From: Pseudomonas orientalis
GTDB taxonomy: Bacteria > Pseudomonadota > Gammaproteobacteria > Pseudomonadales > Pseudomonadaceae
Reading direction: 5' to 3'
Assembly (NCBI RefSeq): GCF_022807995.1
Contig: NZ_CP094351.1
Span: 2,201,001 to 2,265,000 of the forward strand
DNA: 64,000 nt
Shown: positions 21,216 to 31,873 of the stretch, in pieces
Position numbering within the stretch: position 1 is the first letter of the stretch
Layout of the letters: every line of letters starts with the position of its first letter
Position numbers and translations under genes: made by a program
The notes under the pieces: generated by a model
What the model was told of the DNA's origin: nothing
Databases searched by the model: none
What the model saw: only the letters and a program-made list of their open reading frames with translations

Positions 21216-22139
21216 TTACCTCGCGTTGCTGGCGCCAACCGGGGATTCCGGCTGGAGCTTCAGGTAGAAGTAGAACAGCACCAGCGTGATGAAAATCAGC
21301 AACGCCGCACCGGCACTGGCCAGGCCCCAATTGAGGAACGATTGCACCTGCTGAATGATGAACTCGGGCAGCATCATGTTCTGCGCACCGCCGAGCAGCG
21401 CCGGGGTGACGTAATAACCAAGGGACATCACGAACACCATCAACCCGCCGGAGAACAACCCCGGCCGGCACAGCGGCAGGAAGACGCGGAAGAAGTTGGT
21501 CCACGGGCTGGCCCCGCAGATCGAGCCGGCCTGCAGGATCATCGGGTCGATGGCCTGCATGGTCGCCTGCAACGGCAGCACGATGAACGGGATCATGATG
21601 TAGCTCATGCCGATGACCACGCCGGTGAGGTTATGCACCATTTCCAGCGGTTGATCGATGATGCCCATGGCCATCAGCGCCTTGTTGATCACCCCCGAGG
21701 CTTGCAGCAATACCAGCCAGGAATAGGTGCGGGCGAGCAGGCTGGTCCACATCGACAGCAGCACGATACTCAGCATCCAGCGGCCCCAGCCGCGCGGCAC
21801 CAGGGTAATCGCCCAGGCCAGCGGAAAGCCCAGCAGCAGGCTGAACAGGGTCACCAGGCCGGCCACCGAAAAGGTATTGAGCAACACCCGCGCATACGCC
21901 GAGTTGGCGAACAGTTGCTCGTAGTTGCCCAGGCCCGGCACCGGCTCCAGCACGCCGCGCAGCAGCAGGCCGATCAGCGGCGCCAGGAAGAACAGGCCGA
22001 GAAACAGCAGGGCTGGGATCAGGTTGCTCGACCCGCGCCAACGCTGCGCCAGGGACGGCGCTGCGGCCCTGGCGCCAACGGTACCGCCGAGGGCGCCTCC
22101 GGCCGGCGTGGTTGCCGTCATTTTCATTTGACTAGCCAT
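21216..22139 (-). CDS. ABC importer permease (PotB-like)
   Basis: 307 residues, six hydrophobic segments after a polar Ala/Thr-rich leader; EAA loop region LQAGSICGASPWTNFFRVFLPL near residue 210. Its start overlaps the end of the binding-protein gene by 16 bases, so the two are coupled. Confidence 0.92.
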   Translation of the reverse strand: MASQMKMTATTPAGGALGGTVGARAAAPSLAQRWRGSSNLIPALLFLGLFFLAPLIGLLLRGVLEPVPGLGNYEQLFANSAYARVLLNTFSVAGLVTLFSLLLGFPLAWAITLVPRGWGRWMLSIVLLSMWTSLLARTYSWLVLLQASGVINKALMAMGIIDQPLEMVHNLTGVVIGMSYIMIPFIVLPLQATMQAIDPMILQAGSICGASPWTNFFRVFLPLCRPGLFSGGLMVFVMSLGYYVTPALLGGAQNMMLPEFIIQQVQSFLNWGLASAGAALLIFITLVLFYFYLKLQPESPVGASNAR

Positions 22140-23149
22140 TCATTCCACCGTGTCGCAATGGCCGGACCGTTCTTGGCCCAGTAGGCGAAATCGAGGGTGA
22201 TCTGGTCCTTGGCATACGCCGTCGGCAGGTTGGGCGCCAGCACCGAATCCAGGCGCTGCACGCTGTCGATGTTCACCGGGGCATAGGCGGTCAGGTTGGA
22301 GAAGTCCGCCTGGCCCTTGGCGCTGCTGGCATTGGCCAGGAACTTCATCGCGGCGGCTTTGTTCTTCGAGCCTTTAGGCACCACGAGAATGTCGGCCATC
22401 ACCAGGTTCTGCTTCCAGCTCACGCCCACCGGTGCACCGTCTTCCTGCAAGGCGTGGACGCGGCCGTTCCAGAACTGGCCCATGCTGACTTCACCGGAGG
22501 CCAGCAACTGTTGCGACTGCGCGCCGCCGCCCCACCAGACGATGTCTTTCTTGAGGGTGTCGAGTTTTTTGAAGGCGCGATCCAGGTCCAGGGGGTAGAG
22601 CTTGTCGGCGGCTACGCCGTCGGCCAGCAGCGCCAGTTCCAGCACGCCAGGGCTTGGCCATTTGTAGAGGGCGCGTTTGCCGGGGTAGGTCTTGGTGTCG
22701 AACAAGGCGCTCCAGTCCTGCGGTTTGCCGGCGCCGAGCTTGCCTTCGTTGTAGCCGAGCACGAAGGAGAAGAAGAACGAACCGACGCCGTGGTCGGAGA
22801 CGAAGCGCGGGTCGATCTTGTCGCGCTGGATCACCGAGAAGTCGAGGGGCTCGAGCAGGCCTTCGGCGGCGGCGCGCAGGGCGAAGTCGGCTTCGACATC
22901 CACCACGTCCCACTGCACGTTGCCGCTTTCGACCATGGCCTTGAGTTTGCCGTAGTCGGTGGGGCCGTCCTGGACCACGGTGATGCCGCTGGCCTTGCTG
23001 AAAGGATCGGCCCACGCCTGCTTCTGCGCATCCTGGGTGCTGCCGCCCCAGCTGACGAAGTTGACGCTTTCGGCTGCCATGGCCGCGTGGCTGGCCACGC
23101 TCAACAGACCCGCGAACAGCGCCGCGGTTGCACCTTTGTTCAACACCAT
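22124..23149 (-). CDS. ABC importer periplasmic binding protein (PotD/SBP_bac-type)
   Basis: 341 residues with a signal peptide (TAALFAGLLSVASHAAMA, cleavage before AESVNFVSWGG). VNFVSWGGSTQDAQKQAW and YGKLKAMVESGNVQWDVVDVE are typical of the spermidine/putrescine-like extracellular binding proteins. First gene of the four-gene importer operon, with an operator about 97 bases upstream. A catabolic role is inferred from shared operators; the ligand cannot be read from the sequence. Confidence 0.92.
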   Translation of the reverse strand: MVLNKGATAALFAGLLSVASHAAMAAESVNFVSWGGSTQDAQKQAWADPFSKASGITVVQDGPTDYGKLKAMVESGNVQWDVVDVEADFALRAAAEGLLEPLDFSVIQRDKIDPRFVSDHGVGSFFFSFVLGYNEGKLGAGKPQDWSALFDTKTYPGKRALYKWPSPGVLELALLADGVAADKLYPLDLDRAFKKLDTLKKDIVWWGGGAQSQQLLASGEVSMGQFWNGRVHALQEDGAPVGVSWKQNLVMADILVVPKGSKNKAAAMKFLANASSAKGQADFSNLTAYAPVNIDSVQRLDSVLAPNLPTAYAKDQITLDFAYWAKNGPAIATRWNEWLVK

Positions 23150-23245
23150 GTTTACGCCCTCATTGTTGTGTTTATGAGCGGGGCTTTGGAGTGCCCGCCT
23201 ATCGGGAGCAATCGGTCCGAACCCTTTTCTGAGCTGTCCGGACTA

Positions 23246-23270
23246 TGGAATATCATATTATGGTATTCCA
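23246..23270. promoter_or_regulatory. Operator, spaced type, before the ABC importer operon
   Basis: TGGAATATCATA-t-TATGGTATTCCA: 12-base arms, one mismatch, single central base. Same design as the site before the NCS1 permease. Confidence 0.72.
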
Positions 23271-23325
23271 AACTTTGCGCAAGCACTTTGCCATACCGGC
23301 TATCCGCTGACGCTGGGTTTTACCG

Positions 23326-24432
23326 TCAGATGAAGGGGATGCTTTCCACGACTTCCAGATCGTAACCGGTCAAGCCTGCGTATTTCAGCGGTGGGCCGAG
23401 GTGACGCAGTTTGCCCACGCCCAGGTCCTGCAATATCTGCGCGCCGGTACCCACTTCCGAGTAAATCCGCGACTGCGACCGGCTGAACTGACGCGGCGCC
23501 TGGGTCAACTGCGGTACGCGTTCGAGCAATGCCTGGGACGATTCATGGTTGGCCAGCACCACCACCACGCCGCTGCCTTCAGCCGCCACGCGTTGCAGGG
23601 CGGCCCACAAGGTCCAGTTGGACGGCCCGCTGTAGTCGGCGCCGACCAGGTCGCGCAGCGGGTCGATCACATGCACACGCACCAGCGCCGGCTCATCGCG
23701 GCGCAGTTGGCCCATGACCATGGCCATGTGCACGCCGCCGTCGATGCGGTCTTCAAAGGTGATCAGGCGAAAGGTGCCGTGCACCGTGGGCAGGTCGCGT
23801 TCGCCGATGCGCACCACGGTGCGTTCGGTGCTGAGGCGATAATGGATCAGGTCGGCGATGGTGCCGATCTTGATCCCGTGCTTATGGGCAAAAGCTTCCA
23901 GCTCGGGGCGGCGCGCCATGGTGCCGTCGTCGTTCATCACTTCGACGATCACCGAGGCCGGTGTGTGCCCGGCCAGGCGTGCCAGGTCGCAACCGGCTTC
24001 GGTGTGGCCGGCGCGGGTCAGCACGCCGCCATCCCTGGCGCGCAGAGGGAAGATATGCCCGGGCTGCACGATGTCGGCGGGGCCGGCGTTGCTGTCGACG
24101 GCCGCTGCCACGGTGCGTGCGCGGTCGGCCGCGGAGATGCCGGTGGTCACGCCGGTGGCGGCTTCGATGGACACGGTAAACGCGGTGCTGAACACGCTGC
24201 CGTTGCTGGGCACCATCTGTTCCAGGCCCAGGCGTTGGCAGTGTTCATCGGTAAGGGTCAGGCAGATCAGGCCACGGGCTTCGCGGGCCATGAAGCTGAT
24301 AGTCTCGGCGGTGCAGCACGCTGCAGGCAGCAGCAGGTCGCCTTCGTTTTCCCGGTCTTCGTCGTCCACCAGCAGCACCATCTTGCCCTGGCGGTAGTCT
24401 TCGATGATGTCTGCGATGCTGTTGAAGGGCAT
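23326..24432 (-). CDS. ribBA: RibBA-like protein: DHBP synthase with degenerate GTP cyclohydrolase II domain
   Basis: 368 residues. Residues 1-200 are 3,4-dihydroxy-2-butanone-4-phosphate synthase with intact signatures (DDEDRENEGD near 23, RAGHTEAGCDLA, VIVEVMNDDGTMAR). Residues about 205-368 align with GTP cyclohydrolase II, but the zinc cysteines of the family (SEC...RCDCG) are absent; the matching region reads VRVHVIDPLRDLVGADYSG. This is the RibBX variant known in Proteobacteria, where the second domain is probably inactive. It would boost riboflavin/FMN precursor supply for the reduced-FMN monooxygenase. It has a perfect operator 31 bases upstream, so it is a regulon copy, not the housekeeping rib gene. 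Confidence 0.9.
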   Translation of the reverse strand: MPFNSIADIIEDYRQGKMVLLVDDEDRENEGDLLLPAACCTAETISFMAREARGLICLTLTDEHCQRLGLEQMVPSNGSVFSTAFTVSIEAATGVTTGISAADRARTVAAAVDSNAGPADIVQPGHIFPLRARDGGVLTRAGHTEAGCDLARLAGHTPASVIVEVMNDDGTMARRPELEAFAHKHGIKIGTIADLIHYRLSTERTVVRIGERDLPTVHGTFRLITFEDRIDGGVHMAMVMGQLRRDEPALVRVHVIDPLRDLVGADYSGPSNWTLWAALQRVAAEGSGVVVVLANHESSQALLERVPQLTQAPRQFSRSQSRIYSEVGTGAQILQDLGVGKLRHLGPPLKYAGLTGYDLEVVESIPFI

Positions 24433-24462
24433 GGGGGATGCTCAAGTTATTGGTTGTATGTA

Positions 24463-24478
24463 TTATGGTATACCATAA
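24463..24478. promoter_or_regulatory. Operator, compact type, perfect palindrome
   Basis: TTATGGTATACCATAA, a perfect 16-base palindrome between the divergent ribBA-like gene (31 bases from its start) and the DUF1330 gene (23 bases). Best example of the regulon site. Confidence 0.8.
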
Positions 24479-24500
24479 ATTCAAACAAGAGGATGTCCCG

Positions 24501-24794
24501 ATGAAAGCCTATTGGATTGCCCATGTGGATGTGTCCGATGCAGAGCAATACACCCAGTACACCCAGCGCGCCCCGGCGGCCTTTGCGAAGTTCGGCGGGC
24601 GCTTCCTGGCCAGGGGCGGGCGCACTGAGGTGCTGGAAGGCGGGCCGGCACGGCAGCGCAATGTGGTGATCGAGTTTGATAGCTATGAGCAGGCGCTGGC
24701 GTGCTATGAGTCTGCCGAATATCAAGAGGCCAAGGGACACAGAGCGGGGGCGGGTGAGGCGCAGATCATTATCGTGGAAGGGCTGGCGCCCTAG
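24501..24794 (+). CDS. DUF1330 family protein
   Basis: 97 residues, ferredoxin-like (dimeric alpha-beta barrel) DUF1330 fold: MKAYWIAHVDVSDAEQYTQYTQ at the start, GGRFLARGGRTEVLEG and the closing IIIVEGL. Exact function of the family is not known; small barrels of this type often act on or shield reactive intermediates. The frame is open to 24438, but AGAGGA stands just before the ATG at 24501, and an earlier start would include the operator. It is monocistronic within the TATGGTAT regulon. Confidence 0.85.
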   Translation: MKAYWIAHVDVSDAEQYTQYTQRAPAAFAKFGGRFLARGGRTEVLEGGPARQRNVVIEFDSYEQALACYESAEYQEAKGHRAGAGEAQIIIVEGLAP

Positions 24795-24820
24795 GTATAC
24801 CTGGCCGAGTATGGTCCAAA

Positions 24821-24893
24821 TGTGGGAGGGGGCTTGCCCCCGATGGCGGTGGGTCAGCTATAAACAAGCTGGCTGAAAGACCGCTATCGGGGC
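24821..24893. repeat. REP pair, second unit decayed
   Basis: A good unit (TGTGGGAGGGGGCTTGC from 24821) faces a degraded one ending CCGCTATCGGGGC. It adjoins the three-hairpin repeat. Confidence 0.75.
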
Positions 24894-24925
24894 ATAGGTA
24901 TCTACACAACTCTGTAGCGCCCAAC

Positions 24926-25108
24926 CGTAACCACGATGCGAAGCGAGTCGCTCTTGATCTTGATCTGCTTTTGATCCTAGGCGCCCCGTTAAACCACGCT
25001 GGCCGAACGCAGGCTTGAATCCGTGGGTAACCCGGCAGGACGCCGGGTTAGCCGCACTGGGCCATGGATGGCCCATTGCGGCGGCCCACGGATTCAAGCC
25101 GGAGAGAG
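24926..25108 (-). repeat. Three-hairpin intergenic repeat, part 1 (split by IS110-type element)
   Basis: Reverse-complement copy of most of the right half of the repeat at 57674-58049. An outer stem CTTGAATCCGTGGG (25014-25027) pairs with CCCACGGATTCAAG (25085-25098); inside are TAACCCGGC/GCCGGGTTA (25028-25050) and a longer hairpin (25051-25082). The copy breaks at 25108 and resumes at 26221. Confidence 0.85.
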
Positions 25109-26220
<1,112 letters not shown>

Positions 26221-26386
26221 GGGCACACCGAGCCTAAGCGAGGTGCCGAGTGGTGGGGCAAGAGCGTTTTGCTTACTTTTGCGCTTTTCAAAAGTGAGCC
26301 GCCGTCAGGGCGGAACCCTAAGTGGCCGTTACCGCAGAAACGGATATGTACTCGATCTGATCCAACATCCTGGTCGGCCCAGAGGC
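26221..26386 (-). repeat. Three-hairpin intergenic repeat, part 2
   Basis: Reverse-complement counterpart of 57704-57870 (for example CACTCGGCACCTCGC and CTTTTGAAAAGCGCAAAAGT read leftward). Together with 24926-25108 it rebuilds the intact copy near 57.7 kb. Confidence 0.85.
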
Positions 26387-26415
26387 CGCCATCGGGGGCA
26401 AGCCCCCTCCCACAT
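26387..26415. repeat. Single REP unit
   Basis: CCATCGGGGGCAAGCCCCCT and CCCACA, at the border of the split repeat, just 3' of the Nudix gene. Confidence 0.85.
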
Positions 26416-26439
26416 GTTGAACCGTGTTCAGGCTCAAGA

Positions 26440-27758
<1,319 letters not shown>

Positions 27759-27782
27759 GGGGATCTGCTCTGAATGTAGCGG

Positions 27783-28172
27783 TTAACTGGAGGCCTCGGC
27801 ATCGGCCTCGGCGAAGGCTTCACGGGCCAGCCGAAAGCTGTCCACGGCAGCGGGAACCCCGCAATAAATGCCGACCTGAAGCAGAATTTCGCGTATTTGT
27901 TCACGACTCAGCCCGTTGCGCAAGGCGCCACGCACGTGCAGCTTGAGTTCGTGAGGCCGATTGAGGGCCGAAATCATTGCCAAGTTTATCATGCTGCGTT
28001 CTTTAAGCGACAAACCCTCCCGACCCCATACATGGCCCCAGCAGTACTCGGTGACCATCTCCTGCAGCGGCCGGGTGAAGTCGTCGGCGTTGTCGATTGA
28101 ACGCTGTACGTAGGCTTCACCCAGGACTTGCGTACGAATTTTCAGGCCCTGTTCATATTTTTCGTTGCTCAT
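27783..28172 (-). CDS. Carboxymuconolactone decarboxylase-like protein
   Basis: 129 residues of the CMD/AhpD-like family: CWGHVWGREGLSLKERSMINLAMISALNRPHELKLHVRGAL in the middle and QVGIYCGVPAAVDSFRLA near the end, close to 4-carboxymuconolactone decarboxylase of the protocatechuate route. Whether it is a true decarboxylase here is not known. Together with the enol-lactonase-like hydrolase it hints at ring-opened or lactone intermediates. It lies between the second flavin reductase and the GntR gene. Confidence 0.85.
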   Translation of the reverse strand: MSNEKYEQGLKIRTQVLGEAYVQRSIDNADDFTRPLQEMVTEYCWGHVWGREGLSLKERSMINLAMISALNRPHELKLHVRGALRNGLSREQIREILLQVGIYCGVPAAVDSFRLAREAFAEADAEASS

Positions 28173-28185
28173 GCTTCAGCGCTCC

Positions 28186-28671
28186 TCAGGCCAGGGTCGG
28201 CAGCGGGCCGAGCTTGCCTTTGTGATAGATCATCGGCGTGACCGGCTGCGCGGGCAGGATCAGGTTTTTCACTGCGCCGACAATGATCGCGTGGTCGCCG
28301 CCGTCGTATTCGCGCCACAACTCGCACTCGATGATGGCCGTGGCGTTGGCCAGCAGCGGGTTGCCCAAGTCGCTCAGGTGCCACGCGATGCCCTTGGCCT
28401 TTTCCTTGCCTTTGCCGGCGAAGGCATAGGCCTCGGCGGTCTGGCCGGCGGACAGCAGGTGGATGGCGAAGCGCTTGCTGTCGCGCAGGATCGGGTAGGT
28501 GTCCGACGCGTAGTTGGGGCAGAACAGCACCAGAGCCGGGTCGATCGACAGCGCACTGAATGCGCTGGCGGTAATGCCGACGATGCCGCCGTCCGGGTCG
28601 AGGGTGGTGACCACCGTGACGCCCGAAGGAAACGAGCTCATGACGTCTTTGTAAATGCCGGGTTCGATCAT
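28186..28671 (-). CDS. Flavin reductase (HpaC/RutF-like), copy 2
   Basis: 161 residues; paralogue of the gene at 16732 (same length, about three quarters identical by eye, differences spread throughout). SFPSGVTVVTT, GITASAFSALSIDPALVLFCPN and CELWREYDGGDHAIIVGAV are present. It sits in the operon with the aldehyde dehydrogenase and hydrolase rather than beside an oxygenase. It may feed the same LLM monooxygenase, or another one outside the window. Confidence 0.9.
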   Translation of the reverse strand: MIEPGIYKDVMSSFPSGVTVVTTLDPDGGIVGITASAFSALSIDPALVLFCPNYASDTYPILRDSKRFAIHLLSAGQTAEAYAFAGKGKEKAKGIAWHLSDLGNPLLANATAIIECELWREYDGGDHAIIVGAVKNLILPAQPVTPMIYHKGKLGPLPTLA

Positions 28672-28683
28672 GGGGGAGGCCTC

Positions 28684-30165
28684 TTAACGCATCACAAAGG
28701 GATCAGGCATGGGCGCCTGGGACAGGTTGATCCACACCGTCTTCAGCTCGGTGTAGGCCAGCACCGAATCGATACCGCTTTCGCGTCCGTAGCCGCTGTT
28801 CTTGAAGCCGCCGATGGGCGCCATGGCCGAGACGGCGCGGTAGGTGTTGACCCAGATAATCCCCGAGCGCACGTCCCGGGCCAGTCGATGGGCGCGGCCC
28901 AGGTCGCGGGTCCAGATGCCGGCGGCGAGGCCGAACTGAGAGTCGTTGGCGATTGCCAGCGCTTGGGCTTCGTCCTTGAAACGGATCACCGAAGCCACCG
29001 GGCCGAACACTTCTTCCTGCATGATTTTCATCGAGTTGGCGTCGCACTCGAACAAGGTTGGCTCGTAGAACCAGCCTGCACCGAGGTGCTGCGGGCGCTT
29101 GCCACCGGTGCGCAGGCGCGCGCCTTCGGCGATGGCATCCGCCACCAGGCCTTCGACCACGGCCAGTTGCTGGGCGGTGGCCATGGGGCCCATTTCGCTG
29201 GCATCCTCCAGGGGGTTGCCGATGCGGATGCGCTGGGCACGTGCCACCAGGCGCTCGACGAACTCGTCGTAGATTTCATCCTGCACCAGCAGGCGCGAAC
29301 CGGACACGCAGCTCTGGCCGGACGCCGCATAGATCCCGGCAATCGCACCGTTGATGGCGCTGTCGAGGTCGGCGTCGGCAAAAATGATATTCGGTGACTT
29401 GCCGCCCAGCTCCAGCGACAGCTTGGCGAAGTTCTCCGCGCTGCTGCGCACCACATGCCGTGCGGTGGCCGCGCCGCCGGTGAAGGCGATCTTGCGCACC
29501 AGCGGGTGGCGGGTGAGGGCGGCGCCGGTGCTCGGGCCGTAGCCGGTCACCACGTTGACCACGCCCGGCGGAATCCCGGCTTCGAGGGCCAGGCGCGCCA
29601 GTTCCAGAATGGTTGCCGAGGCGTGTTCCGAGGGTTTGATCACGATGGTATTGCCCGCCGCGAGGGCTGGCGCGAGCTTGATCGCGGTCAGGTACAGTGG
29701 GCTGTTCCACGGAATGATTGCGGCCACCACGCCCATGGCTTCGTGCACGGTGTAGGCGAACAGGTCCGGCTTGTCCAGCGGCAGGGTACCGCCTTCGAGC
29801 TTGTCGGCCAGGCCTGCGGTGTAGTGGAAGAACTCCGGCAGGTAGCTGACCTGGCCGCGGGTCTCGCGGATCAGCTTGCCGTTGTCGCGGCTTTCCAGCT
29901 GCGCCAGTTGTTCGGTGTTCTCGGCGATCAAATCGCCCAGGCGGCGCAGCAATTTGCCTCGCGCCGTGGCGCTGAGGCCGCGCCAGGCCGGGCTTTCGAA
30001 AGCGGTTTGCGCGGCCTGCACGGCGCGGTCCACGTCGGCTTCATCGGCATCGGGCAACTGCGCCCAGGGTTCGGCCAGGGCCGGGTTGAGGCTGTCGAAG
30101 GTCTTGCCGGACAGGGCATCGACCCATTCACCGCCGATGCACATCTGGAAGCGTGCGAGTGTCAT
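28684..30165 (-). CDS. Aldehyde dehydrogenase (NAD(P)-dependent)
   Basis: 493 residues, a full-length ALDH: IPWNSPLYLTAIKLAPALAAG near 150, the Glu in LELGGKSPN (about 257), the catalytic Cys in SGQSCVSGSR (about 290) and the C-terminal GGFKNSGYGRESG. It would oxidise an aldehyde made later in the pathway, perhaps a semialdehyde. It overlaps the end of the hydrolase gene by four bases, so the two are coupled. Substrate unknown. Confidence 0.93.
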   Translation of the reverse strand: MTLARFQMCIGGEWVDALSGKTFDSLNPALAEPWAQLPDADEADVDRAVQAAQTAFESPAWRGLSATARGKLLRRLGDLIAENTEQLAQLESRDNGKLIRETRGQVSYLPEFFHYTAGLADKLEGGTLPLDKPDLFAYTVHEAMGVVAAIIPWNSPLYLTAIKLAPALAAGNTIVIKPSEHASATILELARLALEAGIPPGVVNVVTGYGPSTGAALTRHPLVRKIAFTGGAATARHVVRSSAENFAKLSLELGGKSPNIIFADADLDSAINGAIAGIYAASGQSCVSGSRLLVQDEIYDEFVERLVARAQRIRIGNPLEDASEMGPMATAQQLAVVEGLVADAIAEGARLRTGGKRPQHLGAGWFYEPTLFECDANSMKIMQEEVFGPVASVIRFKDEAQALAIANDSQFGLAAGIWTRDLGRAHRLARDVRSGIIWVNTYRAVSAMAPIGGFKNSGYGRESGIDSVLAYTELKTVWINLSQAPMPDPFVMR

Positions 30166-30995
30166 GCAACGATCCCCTTTATTGGAGTGTTTTGGGCGTA
30201 CACATTGGCCAGGAATTCCCGCAGCAGGCTATTGACCAGGCGCGGTGATTCCACCGGCATCATATGCCGTTGCTCGGCCAGCACCGCAACCGTGGCGCCG
30301 GGAATGCGGTCGGCCAGTTGCCGGGCCATTTCCGGTGTTGAGCCTGGGTCCAGTTCGCCGGTGGCGACCAGGGTGGGCACGCGCAGCCCCTTGAGGTCAT
30401 CGGCGCGGTACATGTCCTGGGTCGCGAACAGCTCGTAGGTGGTGAGGTAGCCCTGGGGGTCATTGCCTGCCAGGGTCTGGCGCAGCGCGGCGATCTGCGC
30501 CGGGTTGGCCGCCTGGTATTCAGGGCTGAACCAGCGCGACAGCGCCGCTTGCGCATTCGCATCCGGCCCGTGCTCGGCGGCCTGGGCCGTGCGTGCGATG
30601 ACGCCGGCACGCTGCTCGGGGCTGCGGTTGAACACACTGTTGAGCACCACCAGGCTTTTGAGACGGTCGGGGTAATGCAGGGCGAACGCCCGTGCAACCA
30701 GGCCGCCCATGGAAAACCCGATCACCGTGGCCTGGGGCAGTTGCAGGTGGTCGAGCAGCTCGAGCAACTGGTCCGCATAGCCGAGCAACGGCGTGCCGGC
30801 GGCCGGGCGCGGGCTGGCGCCATGGCCGAGCATGTCATAGCTGATCACGTGGTAGTTCGTGGCCAGGCCAACGACTTGCCCGCCCCACATTTCTTTGTTC
30901 AGGCCCACGCCGTGGATCAAAACCACAGGCTGGCCTTGGCCGGTCGCCAGATAACTGGTGCCGGCCGGGGTGCGTTCAGCGGTGAGCCGAATCAT
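30162..30995 (-). CDS. Alpha/beta hydrolase (PcaD/RutD-like)
   Basis: 277 residues. Catalytic Ser in VIGFSMGGLVARA, oxyanion HGVGLNKEMWGGQ near residue 28, acidic member in ATGELDPGSTPE, His in EQRHMMPVESP. It is closest in general layout to 3-oxoadipate enol-lactonase (PcaD) and similar C-C/ester hydrolases. The frame is open to 31022; the start at 30995 is chosen because CAGGAG lies eight bases upstream. It is followed, with overlap, by the aldehyde dehydrogenase gene. Confidence 0.88.
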   Translation of the reverse strand: MIRLTAERTPAGTSYLATGQGQPVVLIHGVGLNKEMWGGQVVGLATNYHVISYDMLGHGASPRPAAGTPLLGYADQLLELLDHLQLPQATVIGFSMGGLVARAFALHYPDRLKSLVVLNSVFNRSPEQRAGVIARTAQAAEHGPDANAQAALSRWFSPEYQAANPAQIAALRQTLAGNDPQGYLTTYELFATQDMYRADDLKGLRVPTLVATGELDPGSTPEMARQLADRIPGATVAVLAEQRHMMPVESPRLVNSLLREFLANVYAQNTPIKGIVA

Positions 30996-31034
30996 GGAGC
31001 GCTCCTGCATGCTTTTTGTCATGGCCGGTGTTGC

Positions 31035-31625
31035 TTACTGGGCTTGTTCAGCCGCCAGCTCTTCCAGGTCGATGTAACGGTTGCCGATCCGTGGGTGCAG
31101 GCGACCGCCATCGGCGCAGCCCAGCACGACGACGATTTCGTCAGCGCGCGGCGCGTCTTCGATCTGCATTTCCAGGGTGATGTAGTGCGAGCGCAGGCCT
31201 TCGTCGTCCTTGTGCATCATCGGAATCTGGATCGAGGTGCCCGGGCCGCCGCGCTTGTTGGTGAAGCTCAGGTAGCTCTTGGCCTTGACCGCTTCACGGT
31301 AGTGGTTGCCGAAGCGCAGGGTATGGATGATCGCGCTCGCGTGTTCGATCTCGCCATCGGCGCCCACCACAGCGGCTTTGCCGTAGGCCTCGATGTTTTC
31401 GGCGCCACCGATGATGGCTACCAGACGCTCGACCATGAGTGCGCCGAGGTCGGAGCAGTTGGCGCGGATCTCCGGCTTCAGGTCTTCGACGAAACCACGG
31501 CCCAGCCAGGGGTTTTTCAGCACCACCGCCAGGCCGACCATTTTCACCGGCGTGTCGGAAGCTTTGCCGCCCTCGATGAAGGTCTCTTCTACATAACTGA
31601 CGATCTTGCGGATTTCGAAACTCAT
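31035..31625 (-). CDS. DUF1185 (AA_synth) family protein
   Basis: 196 residues of the PF06684 family: MSFEIRKIVSYVEETFIEGG at the start, GRGFVEDLKPEIRANCSDLG, EAYGKAAVVGADGEIEHASAIIHTLRFGNHYREA and RADEIVVVLGCADGGRLHPR. Structures of this family show a chorismate-mutase-like fold, and a role in amino-acid-like metabolism has been proposed; the reaction is not known. First gene of the long leftward operon, 32 bases downstream of an operator. Confidence 0.87.
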   Translation of the reverse strand: MSFEIRKIVSYVEETFIEGGKASDTPVKMVGLAVVLKNPWLGRGFVEDLKPEIRANCSDLGALMVERLVAIIGGAENIEAYGKAAVVGADGEIEHASAIIHTLRFGNHYREAVKAKSYLSFTNKRGGPGTSIQIPMMHKDDEGLRSHYITLEMQIEDAPRADEIVVVLGCADGGRLHPRIGNRYIDLEELAAEQAQ

Positions 31626-31656
31626 GGGCTGCTCCGTCTAAGTGAGGGTCTGCGTA

Positions 31657-31672
31657 TGATGGTATACCATAA
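31657..31672. promoter_or_regulatory. Operator, compact type, before the DUF1185 operon
   Basis: TGATGGTATACCATAA, one mismatch pair from the perfect palindrome at 24463. It controls the seven-gene operon (DUF1185, hydrolase, ALDH, reductase, CMD, GntR, Nudix) by inference. Confidence 0.78.
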
Positions 31673-31690
31673 TACGAGAAGCGCAATAGC

Positions 31691-31790
31691 TGTAGGAGCG
31701 AGCTTGCTCGCGAAAAACTCACAGGCACCGCGTTCATTCAGGAAGCACGCGTGATCGTTGAAGTTTTTCGCGAGCAAGCTCGCTCCTACA
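31691..31790. repeat. REP pair (type TGTAGGAGCGAGCTTGC)
   Basis: Inverted pair between the chemoreceptor 3' end and the DUF1185 operon promoter. Confidence 0.9.
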
Positions 31791-31873
31791 GTTGATCGCT
31801 GGCAGTGCTTGAGAGGGGAAGGGGTACAGCGATCAGGCGGTGAAGAACTCACCGCCTGCTTGGGGAGGGATAG

